Shown: piece by piece, positions 1-8,627 of the stretch
Layout of the letters: every line of letters starts with the position of its first letter
Numbering within the stretch: the first letter of the stretch is position 1
DNA from: Aliiroseovarius zhejiangensis
GTDB lineage: Bacteria > Pseudomonadota > Alphaproteobacteria > Rhodobacterales > Rhodobacteraceae
Assembly: GCF_014656375.1 (NCBI RefSeq)
Contig: NZ_BNCH01000001.1
Location: 434,001-498,000 of the forward strand
DNA length: 64,000 bases
Direction of reading: 5' to 3'
Program-made: the position numbers and the translations under genes
The notes under the pieces: generated by a model
What the model was told of the DNA's origin: nothing
What the model saw: the letters and a program-made list of their open reading frames with translations, nothing else
Database searches by the model: none

Positions 1-36
1 AATATTCTGCACTGCAACAGACAGGAGCGAACACAC

Positions 37-459
37 GTGCAACAGACCCCCCATTCGATGACCGCCGAAGACAGCCTGATCGCTGTGATGGTGGCGGTCT
101 CCGCCTCGGACGAACAGATCACGTCGGCCGAACTGGTCACGATCGAAAGTATCGTCAATCACCTGCCGGTGTTTGCGAAATACGATCCGGACCGCATCAA
201 GACCGTGTCGCAAACAGTGTTCGACCTGTTCGGCGTCGAAGACGGGCTGGATGCCCTGTTCGGACTGGTTCGTGAAAACCTACCTGAACCGCTTTGGGAA
301 ACCGCCTATGCGCTGGCCTGTGACGTGGCAGCCGCCGATGGCGAGCTTCAGGGGCCGGAATTGCGTATCCTGGAAGAAATCCGATACGAGTTGAACATCG
401 AACGCCTGCACGCCGCGGCGATCGAACGCGGTGCGCGGGCGCGGCATATGACGATTTGA
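37..459 (+). CDS. TerB-like (tellurite-resistance family) protein
   Basis: A 140-residue acidic, mostly helical protein resembling the TerB family (two-lobed helical bundle, often metal-binding). Two similar acidic helical segments are visible: AVSASDEQITSAE near residues 28-40 and AADGELQGPELRI near 99-111, as in TerB repeats. A GTG start is chosen because AGGAG lies 9 bases upstream; an ATG 21 bases further in is the alternative. It stands upstream of a GST gene with an 81-base gap and no other tellurite genes, so a role in tellurite resistance should not be assumed. The family is frequently annotated simply as a stress-linked protein of unknown function. Confidence 0.7.
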   Translation: MQQTPHSMTAEDSLIAVMVAVSASDEQITSAELVTIESIVNHLPVFAKYDPDRIKTVSQTVFDLFGVEDGLDALFGLVRENLPEPLWETAYALACDVAAADGELQGPELRILEEIRYELNIERLHAAAIERGARARHMTI

Positions 460-540
460 CCCAACGATCGGTGCGGCGCGTTGCACCCGCCCGTATCTCT
501 CCCGGCATCAACCCAATCCGCCTTATTTGAAGGGACCGAC

Positions 541-1242
541 ATGCTCGACCAGTTCGACATTACCAAACGCTGGCCGGCGAAAGACGCCAGCGTCATTCAG
601 CTGTATTCATTGCCAACGCCCAACGGCATCAAGGTCTCGGCCATGCTGGAGGAAACTGGGCTGCCCTATGAGGCACATCTGGTCAGCTTCGCAGCCGACG
701 ACCAGCACACACCAGAATTCCTGTCACTGAACCCCAACAACAAGATCCCGGCGATCATTGACCCAAACGGCCCGAATGGCGCCCCGCTGCCCTTGTGGGA
801 AAGCGGCGCGATCCTGATCTATCTGGCAGAAAAATCCGGAAAGCTACTGCCGTCAGACGCCGCGAAGCGCGCCGAGGTGCTGCAATGGCTGATGTGGCAG
901 ATGGGAGGCTTCGGCCCAATGCTCGGACAGTTCGGTTTTTTCTATGCCTATGGCGGGAAAGAGATCGAAGACCCGCGCCCTCTGGACCGCTACAAGGCCG
1001 AGGCCAAGCGCCTGCTTTCTGTACTGGATCAGCGGCTTGACGGTCGCTCGGTGGTGGCGGGCGACGCATACTCGATTGCCGACATAGCGATCTGGCCCTG
1101 GGTGCGGGCGCTGTTCACCGGATACAAGGCATCCGAGGTTCTGGGGTTGGAAAAATACGCCAATGTCCTGCGTTGGCACACCGAATGCGCGGATCGGCCC
1201 GCGTCTCAGGCGGCTGTCAATATTCCGGCATCACCGGAGTAA
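541..1242 (+). CDS. Glutathione S-transferase family protein
   Basis: A 233-residue cytosolic GST of the YfcG/YghU-like (nu class) type, expected to carry out glutathione-dependent disulfide reduction or conjugation. The N-terminal thioredoxin-like domain starts at LYSLPTPNGIKVSAMLEE and has the cis-proline loop NNKIPAI and the glutathione-binding ESGAIL segment. The helical C-domain follows, with SIADIAIWPW, a conserved N-capping box. The ATG at 541 is preferred over an upstream TTG because GAAGGGA precedes it and the GST fold begins soon after. Substrate cannot be told from sequence. Confidence 0.85.
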   Translation: MLDQFDITKRWPAKDASVIQLYSLPTPNGIKVSAMLEETGLPYEAHLVSFAADDQHTPEFLSLNPNNKIPAIIDPNGPNGAPLPLWESGAILIYLAEKSGKLLPSDAAKRAEVLQWLMWQMGGFGPMLGQFGFFYAYGGKEIEDPRPLDRYKAEAKRLLSVLDQRLDGRSVVAGDAYSIADIAIWPWVRALFTGYKASEVLGLEKYANVLRWHTECADRPASQAAVNIPASPE

Positions 1243-1271
1243 CGACCAGCCACCAGGGCGGCAGCCCCCGA

Positions 1272-2762
1272 TCAGGTGCCATATTCCAGGGCCCAGCGGG
1301 ACAGAAGCTGGTGTTGCAACACGCGCGAGCGGCGGCTCCAGCCCTTTGCGCCTGGGGGTCGTTCGCGGTTGGCCCGTGGAATGGCGGCGCGTCGCTCCAG
1401 ATCCGCCGTAAAGATGGCAAAGCTCAGCAGTCGCCCCTCCGGTGCTGTCAGGTATCCGGCCAGCGAACTGACGAAATTCAAGGTGCCGGTCTTTGCCTTG
1501 ACCGCATAGGCGGCGTCATTGATCGCCCGTCCCCTTGCATCCAGAGGGGTCACATTCTTCATCAAATCCTGCAAATACCCCTCGGGCCCGGCGCTGTTCA
1601 GCGCCTTCACCATGTCACTTGCGGACAGGCGAGATTGATCGCTCAACCCACTATGATCCTTGAAGAACGCGCGCTTGGCACCCAGTTCGGTGTTCATCCA
1701 GTCGGCCATGGCCGCACCCGAGGCTGCCAGACTGTCCGGCCTGCCGTCGCGGGTCGCACTGGCAGAAAGTCCGATCAATTCGGCCGTCAGGTTGGTTGAG
1801 TATTTCAGCATCCCCTGCGCCACCTCCCTCAGCGGACGCGAACGATGCGCCGCCAGCACGGTGCCGCCGGGCAGCGAAGGACGCGCCGTAGGGCTGGGCA
1901 AACGGATGCCTTCGCTGCGGGCCAGAACCTGAAAGACCTCGCCTGCGTAAAGGTCGGGGCGCCGCACCGGAAGCCAGCGAGACCCACCCTTTCCCAAAGC
2001 ACCACGGGCCACGGTCCAGTTGTCGATGCCCTTGGCATCCTCATAGGTATAGACCGGCACCTTGCGGTCGATGATCTGCATGCGCGCCATCTTGACCGCC
2101 GGGCGAAACCGATCCGACCGCGCCTCCATCGACACATCAAACCCCTGGCCTGCACGCTTCCATTCAAAATGCACCCGATTGTAGTTCAGGTTCAGCGCCG
2201 ACACTGCGGGATTATACCCCAGATGATCCGGCTGCCCCGGATCAATCATCCGCTCATATGGCAGCCCGCGACCATCCACGATGAAATCGCCTTTGATCGA
2301 CGTGACATTCTTTTGCTTCAAGGCCTTCACAAGCGCCGCCAAGGCGTTCGTGTCCAGCGTTGGATCCCCGCCTCCGACCAGCAGCAAATCGCCCTGCACC
2401 ACCCCGGCTTCCACCGGCCCCGTGGCAATCACCTGCGTTTCGAAACTGTGTTCCAGCCCAAGCGATGAAATGCCGTAAACTGCCGTGATCGCCTTGGCGA
2501 CACTGGCCGGGGGCAAGGGCAGGACGGGGCTGTGCGCTTCAAGGATCAGGCCGGTCTTGGCATCTGCCACCACGAAACCGATCTTGCCGCCCAGGTTGGC
2601 ATCGGCAATCAGCGCATCTGCCGACGGAATCAGACGTTTCGAGAAATCCAGCAACTTGGGTGCAGGGCGGATCGACGTCGCGGGCGCGTTCGCGAATACC
2701 GGGCTGACCAGACTCGCGCCCAGCCCCCCCAAAAATGCACGTTTCGAAATCACTTTGACCAT
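1272..2762 (-). CDS. dacB: D-alanyl-D-alanine carboxypeptidase/endopeptidase (PBP4 type, peptidase S13)
   Basis: A periplasmic penicillin-binding protein that trims or cleaves peptidoglycan peptide bridges, about 496 residues. All three active-site motifs of the serine DD-peptidases are present: S-V-A-K (serine near residue 87), Y-S-T-N and K-T-G in KAKTGTLNF. An N-terminal export signal is visible (KRAFLGGLGASL, then an alanine-rich cleavage region ending FANA). The start at 2762 puts the signal at the N-terminus; an ATG at 2786 in the same frame is possible. The large insert between SxxK and SxN is typical of class C PBPs. It runs towards the GST gene and stops 29 bases from its end. Confidence 0.9.
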   Translation of the reverse strand: MVKVISKRAFLGGLGASLVSPVFANAPATSIRPAPKLLDFSKRLIPSADALIADANLGGKIGFVVADAKTGLILEAHSPVLPLPPASVAKAITAVYGISSLGLEHSFETQVIATGPVEAGVVQGDLLLVGGGDPTLDTNALAALVKALKQKNVTSIKGDFIVDGRGLPYERMIDPGQPDHLGYNPAVSALNLNYNRVHFEWKRAGQGFDVSMEARSDRFRPAVKMARMQIIDRKVPVYTYEDAKGIDNWTVARGALGKGGSRWLPVRRPDLYAGEVFQVLARSEGIRLPSPTARPSLPGGTVLAAHRSRPLREVAQGMLKYSTNLTAELIGLSASATRDGRPDSLAASGAAMADWMNTELGAKRAFFKDHSGLSDQSRLSASDMVKALNSAGPEGYLQDLMKNVTPLDARGRAINDAAYAVKAKTGTLNFVSSLAGYLTAPEGRLLSFAIFTADLERRAAIPRANRERPPGAKGWSRRSRVLQHQLLSRWALEYGT

Positions 2763-2857
2763 AGGTGAATTAAATCCTCTGGGCATTCACGGGGCAACCC
2801 GATTTATTGTGAACCAACGCGTCTGGCGCAGGTTTGATCCTTGCTGATCCGGGCATC

Positions 2858-3475
2858 TCACCATTCGCCGCGGGCGCGGATCTGGGTGGACGAGACATCA
2901 ACCATCGGCACATTGATCAGGGACCAGGCCGGCGCTTCTGCATTGGCCAGTTGCCGCGCCGCCCGCCCCGCGATCCGGGCATGTTCGAACCGTTTTGCCG
3001 CGGGCGACGTGCGTGCTGCGACCCGGTCCCCCGGACGCGCGATGACGCCCACGGGCACGTTCTGCATGATCCATTCCCACCGGTCCCAGTGATGAAAGCT
3101 GGCCAGATTGTCCGCTCCCATAAGCCAGACAAACCGCACCCCCGGATACAAACGCTGTACAGCCTGCAGCGTCTCGGCGGTGAATCGCGTGCGGGTCAGA
3201 CGTTCGATGTCTGTGACCTCGACACGCGGATGCTGCATGACAGCGCGGGCGCGCGCCAGCCGTGTCTCGATGGGGGCGGGTCCGTTTTTCTTCAACGGAT
3301 TGCCGGGTGTCACCAGCCACCAGATCCGGTCCAGACCAAAGCGTTTCAACGCCTCGCGGGTGATGTGAGCATGGCCGCTGTGGGCCGGATCAAAAGACCC
3401 GCCCAACAGCCCGATCACCTGCCCCGGTCGCGCATATGGAAGTTCGTGACGCATCAGCGTGCCATTGCCCGGCAT
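2858..3475 (-). CDS. nadD: Nicotinate-nucleotide adenylyltransferase
   Basis: Makes deamido-NAD from nicotinate mononucleotide and ATP in NAD biosynthesis. The nucleotidyltransferase signature [11 protein letters not shown] is near residues 25-35, and the closing ATP-binding motif SSTQIR lies near the C-terminus, so the active site is complete. The length of 205 residues fits the family. A second in-frame ATG seven codons in (3454) would give 198 residues, and neither start has a strong ribosome site. It follows the aldo/keto reductase gene by 18 bases on the same strand, so the two may be cotranscribed. The usual rsfS/obgE neighbours are absent. Confidence 0.92.
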   Translation of the reverse strand: MPGNGTLMRHELPYARPGQVIGLLGGSFDPAHSGHAHITREALKRFGLDRIWWLVTPGNPLKKNGPAPIETRLARARAVMQHPRVEVTDIERLTRTRFTAETLQAVQRLYPGVRFVWLMGADNLASFHHWDRWEWIMQNVPVGVIARPGDRVAARTSPAAKRFEHARIAGRAARQLANAEAPAWSLINVPMVDVSSTQIRARGEW

Positions 3476-3493
3476 ATCAGGCCCCGCCCAGCC

Positions 3494-4525
3494 CTAGTCG
3501 ATCTCTGCCGACCGCGCCCAAAGGTTCACGGTCTCTTCACTGATCGCGGCGTCAATGGCCTCCAACTCCGCCGGGCTGAAATCAAGCCGATCAATCGCAC
3601 CCACACAGTCCAGCACCTGTTCAGGGCGCGACGCACCGATCAATGCGGTTGTGATCCCTTCGTCCCGCAGCACCCAGGCGATCGCCATTTGCGCCAGGGT
3701 CTGACCCCGCGCTTTCGCAATGTCATTCAGCGCGCGCAGACTATCAATCACCGTATCCGAGACCGCGTTCGCGGGCAGCGACTTCCCCTGTGCCGCACGG
3801 CTGTCTTCGGGAATGCCCTTCAGGTATTTATTCGTCAAAAGCCCCTGTGCCAGTGGCGTGAACGCGATTGAACCGACGCCCAGCTCGGTCAACGTATCCT
3901 TCAACCCGTCCCGCTCAACCCAACGGTTCAGCATGTTGTAGGAGGGCTGGTGAATCAAACAGGGCGTCCCCAGATCGTTCAGGATCGCCACCGCCTCGCG
4001 AGTGCGCTGGCTGTTATAGCTGGAGATCCCGGCATACAGCGCCCGCCCTGACCGCACAATATGATCCAGCGCGCCCATCGTTTCCTCCAGCGGCGTGTCA
4101 GGATCGAAACGGTGGCTGTAAAAGATATCGACGTAATCAACCCCCAACCGTTTCAGGCTTTGATCACAAGACGCGATCAGGTATTTCCGGCTGCCCCATT
4201 CGCCATAGGGGCCGGGCCACATCTCGTAACCCGCCTTGGAGCTGATGATCAGTTCATCCCGGAAGCCTGAGAAATCGGTCCGCAAGATCTCGCCAAACGC
4301 CTCTTCCGCGCTGCCGGCGGGCGGGCCGTAATTGTTCGCGAGGTCAAAATGCGTGATCCCGTTGTCAAACGCTGACCGGCAAATCGCCTCTTTCGTCCCA
4401 TGCGGAAAGTCATGCCCGAAATTGTGCCACAGTCCCAAACTGATCGCAGGCAGCTTCAACCCCGACGCCCCGCAGCGCCGATAGGTCATCTTTTCATAGC
4501 GGTCTTCTGCCGGATGATAGGTCAT
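3494..4525 (-). CDS. Aldo/keto reductase, L-glyceraldehyde 3-phosphate reductase (YghZ/Gpr) type
   Basis: A 343-residue NADPH-dependent aldo/keto reductase. The catalytic Asp-Tyr pair appears in FDLANNYGPP, followed by the Lys in SSKAGYE and His in FYSHRFDPD, giving the full tetrad. The C-terminal GASRPEQV motif binds NADPH. The N-terminus (YRRCGASGLKLP) and the GPPAGSAE insert match the AKR14 YghZ group, which reduces L-glyceraldehyde 3-phosphate and methylglyoxal. AAGGAG sits upstream of the ATG. It diverges from ettA across 75 bases. The natural substrate is inferred from the subgroup only. Confidence 0.85.
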   Translation of the reverse strand: MTYHPAEDRYEKMTYRRCGASGLKLPAISLGLWHNFGHDFPHGTKEAICRSAFDNGITHFDLANNYGPPAGSAEEAFGEILRTDFSGFRDELIISSKAGYEMWPGPYGEWGSRKYLIASCDQSLKRLGVDYVDIFYSHRFDPDTPLEETMGALDHIVRSGRALYAGISSYNSQRTREAVAILNDLGTPCLIHQPSYNMLNRWVERDGLKDTLTELGVGSIAFTPLAQGLLTNKYLKGIPEDSRAAQGKSLPANAVSDTVIDSLRALNDIAKARGQTLAQMAIAWVLRDEGITTALIGASRPEQVLDCVGAIDRLDFSPAELEAIDAAISEETVNLWARSAEID

Positions 4526-4600
4526 GGTTGCTCCTTCGGGATTGCCCTGCCCCCTTTGTCTGGCTAAGACACCGGGAAGTCAAACGCGAGGACACATCCC

Positions 4601-6256
4601 ATGGCCGCTTATCAATATGTTTACCACATGGACGGGGTTTCCAAGACCTATCCCGGTGGCAAGAAGTGTTTCGAAAACATCCGCCTGAGCTTCCTGCCCG
4701 GCGTGAAAATCGGCGTCGTGGGCGTGAACGGCACCGGTAAATCGACGCTGATGCGCATCATGGCGGGCATTGACAAGGACTTTCAGGGCGAGGCCTGGGC
4801 CGCCGAAGGCGCCACGGTCGGCTATCTGCCGCAGGAGCCGGAACTGGACCCGTCGCTCGATGTGCGTGGCAACGTCATGCAGGGCGTGGCCGAGAAGAAA
4901 GCCATCCTTGAACGCTATAACGAACTGGCCATGAACTACTCGGACGAAACCGCCGAGGAAATGGCAAAGCTGCAGGACGAGATCGACGCCCAGAACCTCT
5001 GGGATCTGGACGCGCAGATTGATGTCTCGATGGAGGCGCTGCGCTGCCCCCCCGATGACGCCGACGTCACCACGCTTTCGGGCGGTGAAAAACGTCGCGT
5101 GGCGCTGTGCAAGCTGCTTCTGGAACAGCCCGACATGCTGCTTCTGGACGAACCGACCAACCACCTGGACGCCGAAACCATCGCGTGGCTGCAACAGCAC
5201 CTGATCGACTACAAGGGCACCATCCTGATCGTCACCCACGACCGCTACTTCCTGGACGACATCACCGGCTGGATTCTGGAACTCGACCGCGGGTCTGGCA
5301 TTCCCTACGAAGGCAACTATTCGTCCTGGCTCGAACAGAAAGCCAAGCGGCTGGAGCAGGAAGCCCGCGAGGACAAGTCAAAGCAGAAAACGCTGGAGCG
5401 CGAGCTGGAATGGATGCGTCAGGGCCAGAAAGCCCGGCAGGCGAAATCCAAGGCCCGGATCAATGCCTATAACGAACTGGCCAGCCAGTCCGAGCGTGAC
5501 AAGGTCGGACGCGCGCAGATCGTCATCCCCAACGGCCCGCGCCTTGGGTCGAAGGTGATCGAGGTCGAAGGCCTGAAAAAGCACATGGGCGACAAGCTTC
5601 TGATCGAAGACCTGTCCTTCAGCCTGCCCCCCGGCGGCATTGTCGGCGTAATTGGCCCCAACGGTGCGGGTAAATCGACCCTGTTCAAGATGTTGACCGG
5701 GCAGGAGCAGCCCGACGAGGGCACGATTGAACTGGGCGACACGGTGAAGCTGTCCTATGTCGATCAGTCCCGCGACGACCTGAACCCCAACGATACCGTG
5801 TGGGAGGCGATTTCCGGCGGGGCCGAACTGATCGAACTTGGCGACGCACAAGTCAATTCAAGAGCTTACTGCTCGTCCTTCAACTTCAAGGGCGGCGATC
5901 AGCAAAAGAAACTGTCGCTTCTGTCAGGCGGCGAACGCAACCGCGTCCACATGGCGCGGCTTCTGAAAGAGGGCGGCAACGTGCTGCTGCTTGACGAACC
6001 CACCAACGACCTCGACGTCGAAACCCTCCGCGCACTGGAAGACGCGCTGGTCGATTTCGCCGGCTGCGCGGTGGTGATCTCGCACGACCGCTTCTTCCTC
6101 GACCGTATCTGTACCCATATTTTGGCTTTTGAAGGCGAAGCCCATGTGGAATGGTTCGAAGGCAACTTCGAGGATTACGAAGAGGACAAGAAACGACGGC
6201 TTGGACCAGATGCATTGGAGCCCAAGCGATTGAAGCATAAGAAGTTTACGCGGTGA
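4601..6256 (+). CDS. ettA: Energy-dependent translational throttle protein EttA (ABC-F)
   Basis: A 551-residue soluble ABC-F ATPase that binds the ribosomal E site and gates translation according to the ADP/ATP ratio. It has two ABC cassettes without membrane segments. Cassette 1 has Walker A GVNGTGKST, signature LSGGEKRRV and Walker B LLLDEPTN. Cassette 2 has GPNGAGKST, LSGGERNRV and LLLDEPTN. Between them is the charged P-site tRNA-interaction linker (about residues 245-305) rich in Lys, Arg and Glu. The length matches E. coli EttA (555). Transcription probably ends at the hairpin just downstream. Confidence 0.95.
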   Translation: MAAYQYVYHMDGVSKTYPGGKKCFENIRLSFLPGVKIGVVGVNGTGKSTLMRIMAGIDKDFQGEAWAAEGATVGYLPQEPELDPSLDVRGNVMQGVAEKKAILERYNELAMNYSDETAEEMAKLQDEIDAQNLWDLDAQIDVSMEALRCPPDDADVTTLSGGEKRRVALCKLLLEQPDMLLLDEPTNHLDAETIAWLQQHLIDYKGTILIVTHDRYFLDDITGWILELDRGSGIPYEGNYSSWLEQKAKRLEQEAREDKSKQKTLERELEWMRQGQKARQAKSKARINAYNELASQSERDKVGRAQIVIPNGPRLGSKVIEVEGLKKHMGDKLLIEDLSFSLPPGGIVGVIGPNGAGKSTLFKMLTGQEQPDEGTIELGDTVKLSYVDQSRDDLNPNDTVWEAISGGAELIELGDAQVNSRAYCSSFNFKGGDQQKKLSLLSGGERNRVHMARLLKEGGNVLLLDEPTNDLDVETLRALEDALVDFAGCAVVISHDRFFLDRICTHILAFEGEAHVEWFEGNFEDYEEDKKRRLGPDALEPKRLKHKKFTR

Positions 6257-6261
6257 GAGAG

Positions 6262-6286
6262 CGGTCCCGATTTCGGGGCCGTTTTT
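6262..6286 (+). terminator. Rho-independent terminator after ettA
   Basis: A GC-rich hairpin (CGGTCCCGA pairing with TCGGGGCCG, one wobble pair) is followed by TTTTT, starting six bases after the ettA stop codon. Confidence 0.7.
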
Positions 6287-6302
6287 CATCGGCGCGAGGC
6301 AG

Positions 6303-6322
6303 CGGATTTGACTTCAAATCCG
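6303..6322. repeat. Perfect inverted repeat upstream of the GIY-YIG gene
   Basis: CGGATTTGA and TCAAATCCG flank a CT centre, so the whole 20 bases fold perfectly. The segment contains GACTTCAAATCC, which resembles the anticodon arm of selenocysteine tRNA, but the rest of a tRNA is not here. It lies between the ettA terminator and an AT-richer gene, and could be an operator or a relic of an integration site. Confidence 0.4.
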
Positions 6323-6377
6323 TGTTCGCGCATAGGGTCAGTTCATGTAATTTGTTACTTTTTTCGGAGACATTCTG

Positions 6378-7268
6378 ATGAACAAAGGTAGGTCTGTCCG
6401 ACTTTTCTTGGCTGAAGGAACCCCAACTGGCGTTGTGACGGCAGAGATCGTGAACTGGACAGGCCATGTACTTGCAGCGCCAAGGACCAAACTAGACGTC
6501 GCACTAAGAAGAGAAGAGCTTAAGCGGACTGGAATTTACATTCTCTTTGGCTCCCCGCTTGATACAACTTTGCCAAGTGTTTATGTCGGCGAAGGCGATG
6601 ACATCTCGAAACGACTTTATTCGCACTCAATAGATGACAAGAAAGATTTTTGGGACCGCTTTGTTGCAATCACAAACAAAGATATGAATCTCACAAAAGC
6701 CCATGTGAAATACCTTGAGGGGCGCCTAATCACGCTCCTGAAAACGGCGAAAAAAAGCAGAGTTACTAATCGAACTGATCCTGAATTCGATCGCCTGCCA
6801 GAGGCCGACATTTCAGATATGGAAGCTTTCTTGGAGGAAATTCAACTTGTTTTGCCGGTTATTGGCGTGGATTTTTTCCGCAAGGCGGGGCAGAAAAATA
6901 GTAAGCTGGAGGATGAACCCAGAAAAACATCGCCGGAGTTCGTACTGTATCATGCGAAGAAAGGTATCAATGCTTTTGCTTCAGAAATTGATGGTGAGTT
7001 CATACTAAAAGCAGGTTCGACAGGCGACTTGAACGAGTCCATCTCATTCAAAAATGCCAGCGCTGAAAGGCGAAAACAGGTTTTAGCTTCAGGTCGAGCA
7101 GAGAAAATCGAAAATAATCGTTTCAGATTGACCGATGATGTAGCCTTTTCCAGCCCCAGCGGTGCTGCAGTGTTCTTATTTGGAACAGCGAGAAACGGTC
7201 GAACGGACTGGCTCGTCAAAGGCACTTCGCAAACCTACGCTGACTGGCAATCTAGCCAATTGATCTAG
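6378..7268 (+). CDS. GIY-YIG nuclease family protein with DUF4357 C-terminal domain
   Basis: A 296-residue protein. The GIY-YIG core is seen as GIYILFG (near residue 52) followed by VYVGEGDDISKRLYSH, with the Arg of the KRL helix and a later Glu in YLEGRL (near 117) as candidate catalytic residues. The end (SPSGAAVFLFG, then WLVKGTSQTYADW) matches the small DUF4357 domain that accompanies such nucleases. Its base composition is clearly lower in GC than all neighbours, and its Lys/Asn/Ser codon use differs, which suggests recent acquisition. It sits alone between ettA and a housekeeping thioesterase. Members of this family are often found near restriction or defence genes, but none is visible here, so the function is unknown. 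Confidence 0.75.
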   Translation: MNKGRSVRLFLAEGTPTGVVTAEIVNWTGHVLAAPRTKLDVALRREELKRTGIYILFGSPLDTTLPSVYVGEGDDISKRLYSHSIDDKKDFWDRFVAITNKDMNLTKAHVKYLEGRLITLLKTAKKSRVTNRTDPEFDRLPEADISDMEAFLEEIQLVLPVIGVDFFRKAGQKNSKLEDEPRKTSPEFVLYHAKKGINAFASEIDGEFILKAGSTGDLNESISFKNASAERRKQVLASGRAEKIENNRFRLTDDVAFSSPSGAAVFLFGTARNGRTDWLVKGTSQTYADWQSSQLI

Positions 7269-7660
7269 TATTCCCCCTTCTCCACAGCCACCGGCTGCCC
7301 ATCCTCATCCAGCGCCACGAACACAAACACGCCTTCTGTCACCTTGTGGCGTTCGCCAAGCCGGTCGCGTTTCACCCAAGCCTCCAGCTCGATGGACATC
7401 GACGTGGTTCCGACCCGGCCCACGCGGCCATAGATGCACAAGACATCGCCCACCTTCACCGGCTGGATGAATTTCATTGCGTTCACAGCCACCGTCGCCA
7501 CACGCCCCTGTGCGCGTTCGCCTGCGATGATGCCGCCAGCGATGTCCATCTGGCTCATCACCCAGCCGCCGAAAATATCGCCTGCCGTGTTGGTGTCCTT
7601 CGGCATCGCCAAGGTGCGCAGGATGATGTCGCCTTCCGGCGCAAGTGTCTGATCGGACAT
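7265..7660 (-). CDS. Acyl-CoA thioesterase, YciA-type hotdog protein
   Basis: A 131-residue single hotdog-domain thioesterase that hydrolyses acyl-CoA. The N-terminal TLAMPKDTNTAGDIFGGWVMSQMD stretch is diagnostic of the YciA/BACH group, including the catalytic Asp (N-T-A-G-D). It is cytosolic and usually hexameric. Its stop codon overlaps the stop codon of the convergent GIY-YIG gene through a shared CTAG. Confidence 0.9.
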   Translation of the reverse strand: MSDQTLAPEGDIILRTLAMPKDTNTAGDIFGGWVMSQMDIAGGIIAGERAQGRVATVAVNAMKFIQPVKVGDVLCIYGRVGRVGTTSMSIELEAWVKRDRLGERHKVTEGVFVFVALDEDGQPVAVEKGEY

Positions 7661-7732
7661 GGGATCCCCGTTTCCAGTTTTGCTTTCCCATGGGTAAGCC
7701 GCAGGTCGCCCCCGCGCAAGCGGATCGCTGCG

Positions 7733-8158
7733 TCAGTTCGCCGTGGCCACCGTGCGCAGTTCGTTCAGAAGGTCCAGCAGCGTCTCCATCTTCTCGTGCC
7801 CGAAGCGGCTTTCCAGATCTTCATAGATCTTCGCGGCCTTGCCGGACATTTGCGCGTATTTCTCGCGCCCTGCCGGGGCGATCTGTACCTTGCGGCGGCG
7901 GCCGTCGCTGTCGTCCACCCGCTCGATCAGCTCGCGTTCTGTCAGGTTTTTCAGAATGCGGCTCAGGCTGGGCGGCATCAGGACGCAGCGTTCGGCCAGT
8001 TCGGTCGCACAGCAGGGTTTGCCTTCGGCCAACACGCGGATCACGCGCCATTGTTGGACAGTCAGGTCGATCTGATCCAGCTCGTGACGAAAGGGTTTCA
8101 AGGTTGCTTCACGCGCGTGAAGCAACGCGATGGGAAGGGCGCGTTCAAGTTTTCTCAT
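7733..8158 (-). CDS. hpaR: MarR-family regulator, HpaR-like
   Basis: A 141-residue winged-helix MarR protein. The N-terminus RALPIALLHAREA and the LTVQQWRVIRVL segment are typical of HpaR, the repressor of 4-hydroxyphenylacetate/homoprotocatechuate degradation. The recognition helix is around PPSLSRILKNL, and the wing carries DDSDGRRRKVQI. Its start overlaps the stop of the hpaF-like gene by four bases, so the two are translationally coupled. This pairing with a CHM isomerase supports the HpaR call. The rest of the hpa pathway is not in the window. Confidence 0.75.
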   Translation of the reverse strand: MRKLERALPIALLHAREATLKPFRHELDQIDLTVQQWRVIRVLAEGKPCCATELAERCVLMPPSLSRILKNLTERELIERVDDSDGRRRKVQIAPAGREKYAQMSGKAAKIYEDLESRFGHEKMETLLDLLNELRTVATAN

Positions 8159-8553
8159 TCCGGTTCCTTTTCGCGGAGGGCCGCGTGGATCGTGCTCCAG
8201 CTCTTGCGGCTGAAACGGGTTTCAATGTCCTGAACCTCAAGGCTGAGAATAAAGGGCGTGTCGCCCATCTGCGGGCGCAGCGCGTCCTCAACCGCGCGAT
8301 ATAGGGTGTCGGCGATGGCCTCGCGCGTGGTCTCGTCCCGTCCCTGCCCCAGCCTCAGGATCATATCAAGGAAGTGATACCCGCCTGCCCCGTCGCCAAT
8401 GGCGTCGACAACGGCCTCGAACCCGCGCACGCGGATGCCGCCGACCGGGCAATGGCCCGTGGCGACCAGCGCGTTGCGCATGGTTTCGGCCAAGGCCGGC
8501 AGATCGGCATGGTGACCCAGCCCGTGGCTGAATTCGAATGACAGGTGCGGCAT
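8155..8553 (-). CDS. hpaF: 5-carboxymethyl-2-hydroxymuconate isomerase, HpaF-like
   Basis: A 132-residue tautomerase-superfamily enzyme expected to isomerise 5-carboxymethyl-2-hydroxymuconate in homoprotocatechuate breakdown. The ATG at 8553 is chosen because AAGGAG lies six bases upstream and because it gives MPHLSFEFS. After Met removal this exposes Pro-1, the general base of the superfamily. A GTG two codons earlier would bury that proline. It is coupled to the hpaR-like gene. Substrate assignment rests on family and on that neighbour. Confidence 0.8.
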   Translation of the reverse strand: MPHLSFEFSHGLGHHADLPALAETMRNALVATGHCPVGGIRVRGFEAVVDAIGDGAGGYHFLDMILRLGQGRDETTREAIADTLYRAVEDALRPQMGDTPFILSLEVQDIETRFSRKSWSTIHAALREKEPE

Positions 8554-8627
8554 GGACACTCCTTAACACTGGCAGTAAATACCTGCCGCCGCTGAAAAGC
8601 AATTCATTGCGGGTGCAACAAGATGCC

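Noticed and set aside
6300-6340. tRNA-Sec-like sequence (GACTTCAAATCC in a hairpin)
   Set aside because: No acceptor, D or T arms fit around it; only the anticodon-arm-like segment is present, so it is recorded as an inverted repeat and not as a tRNA.
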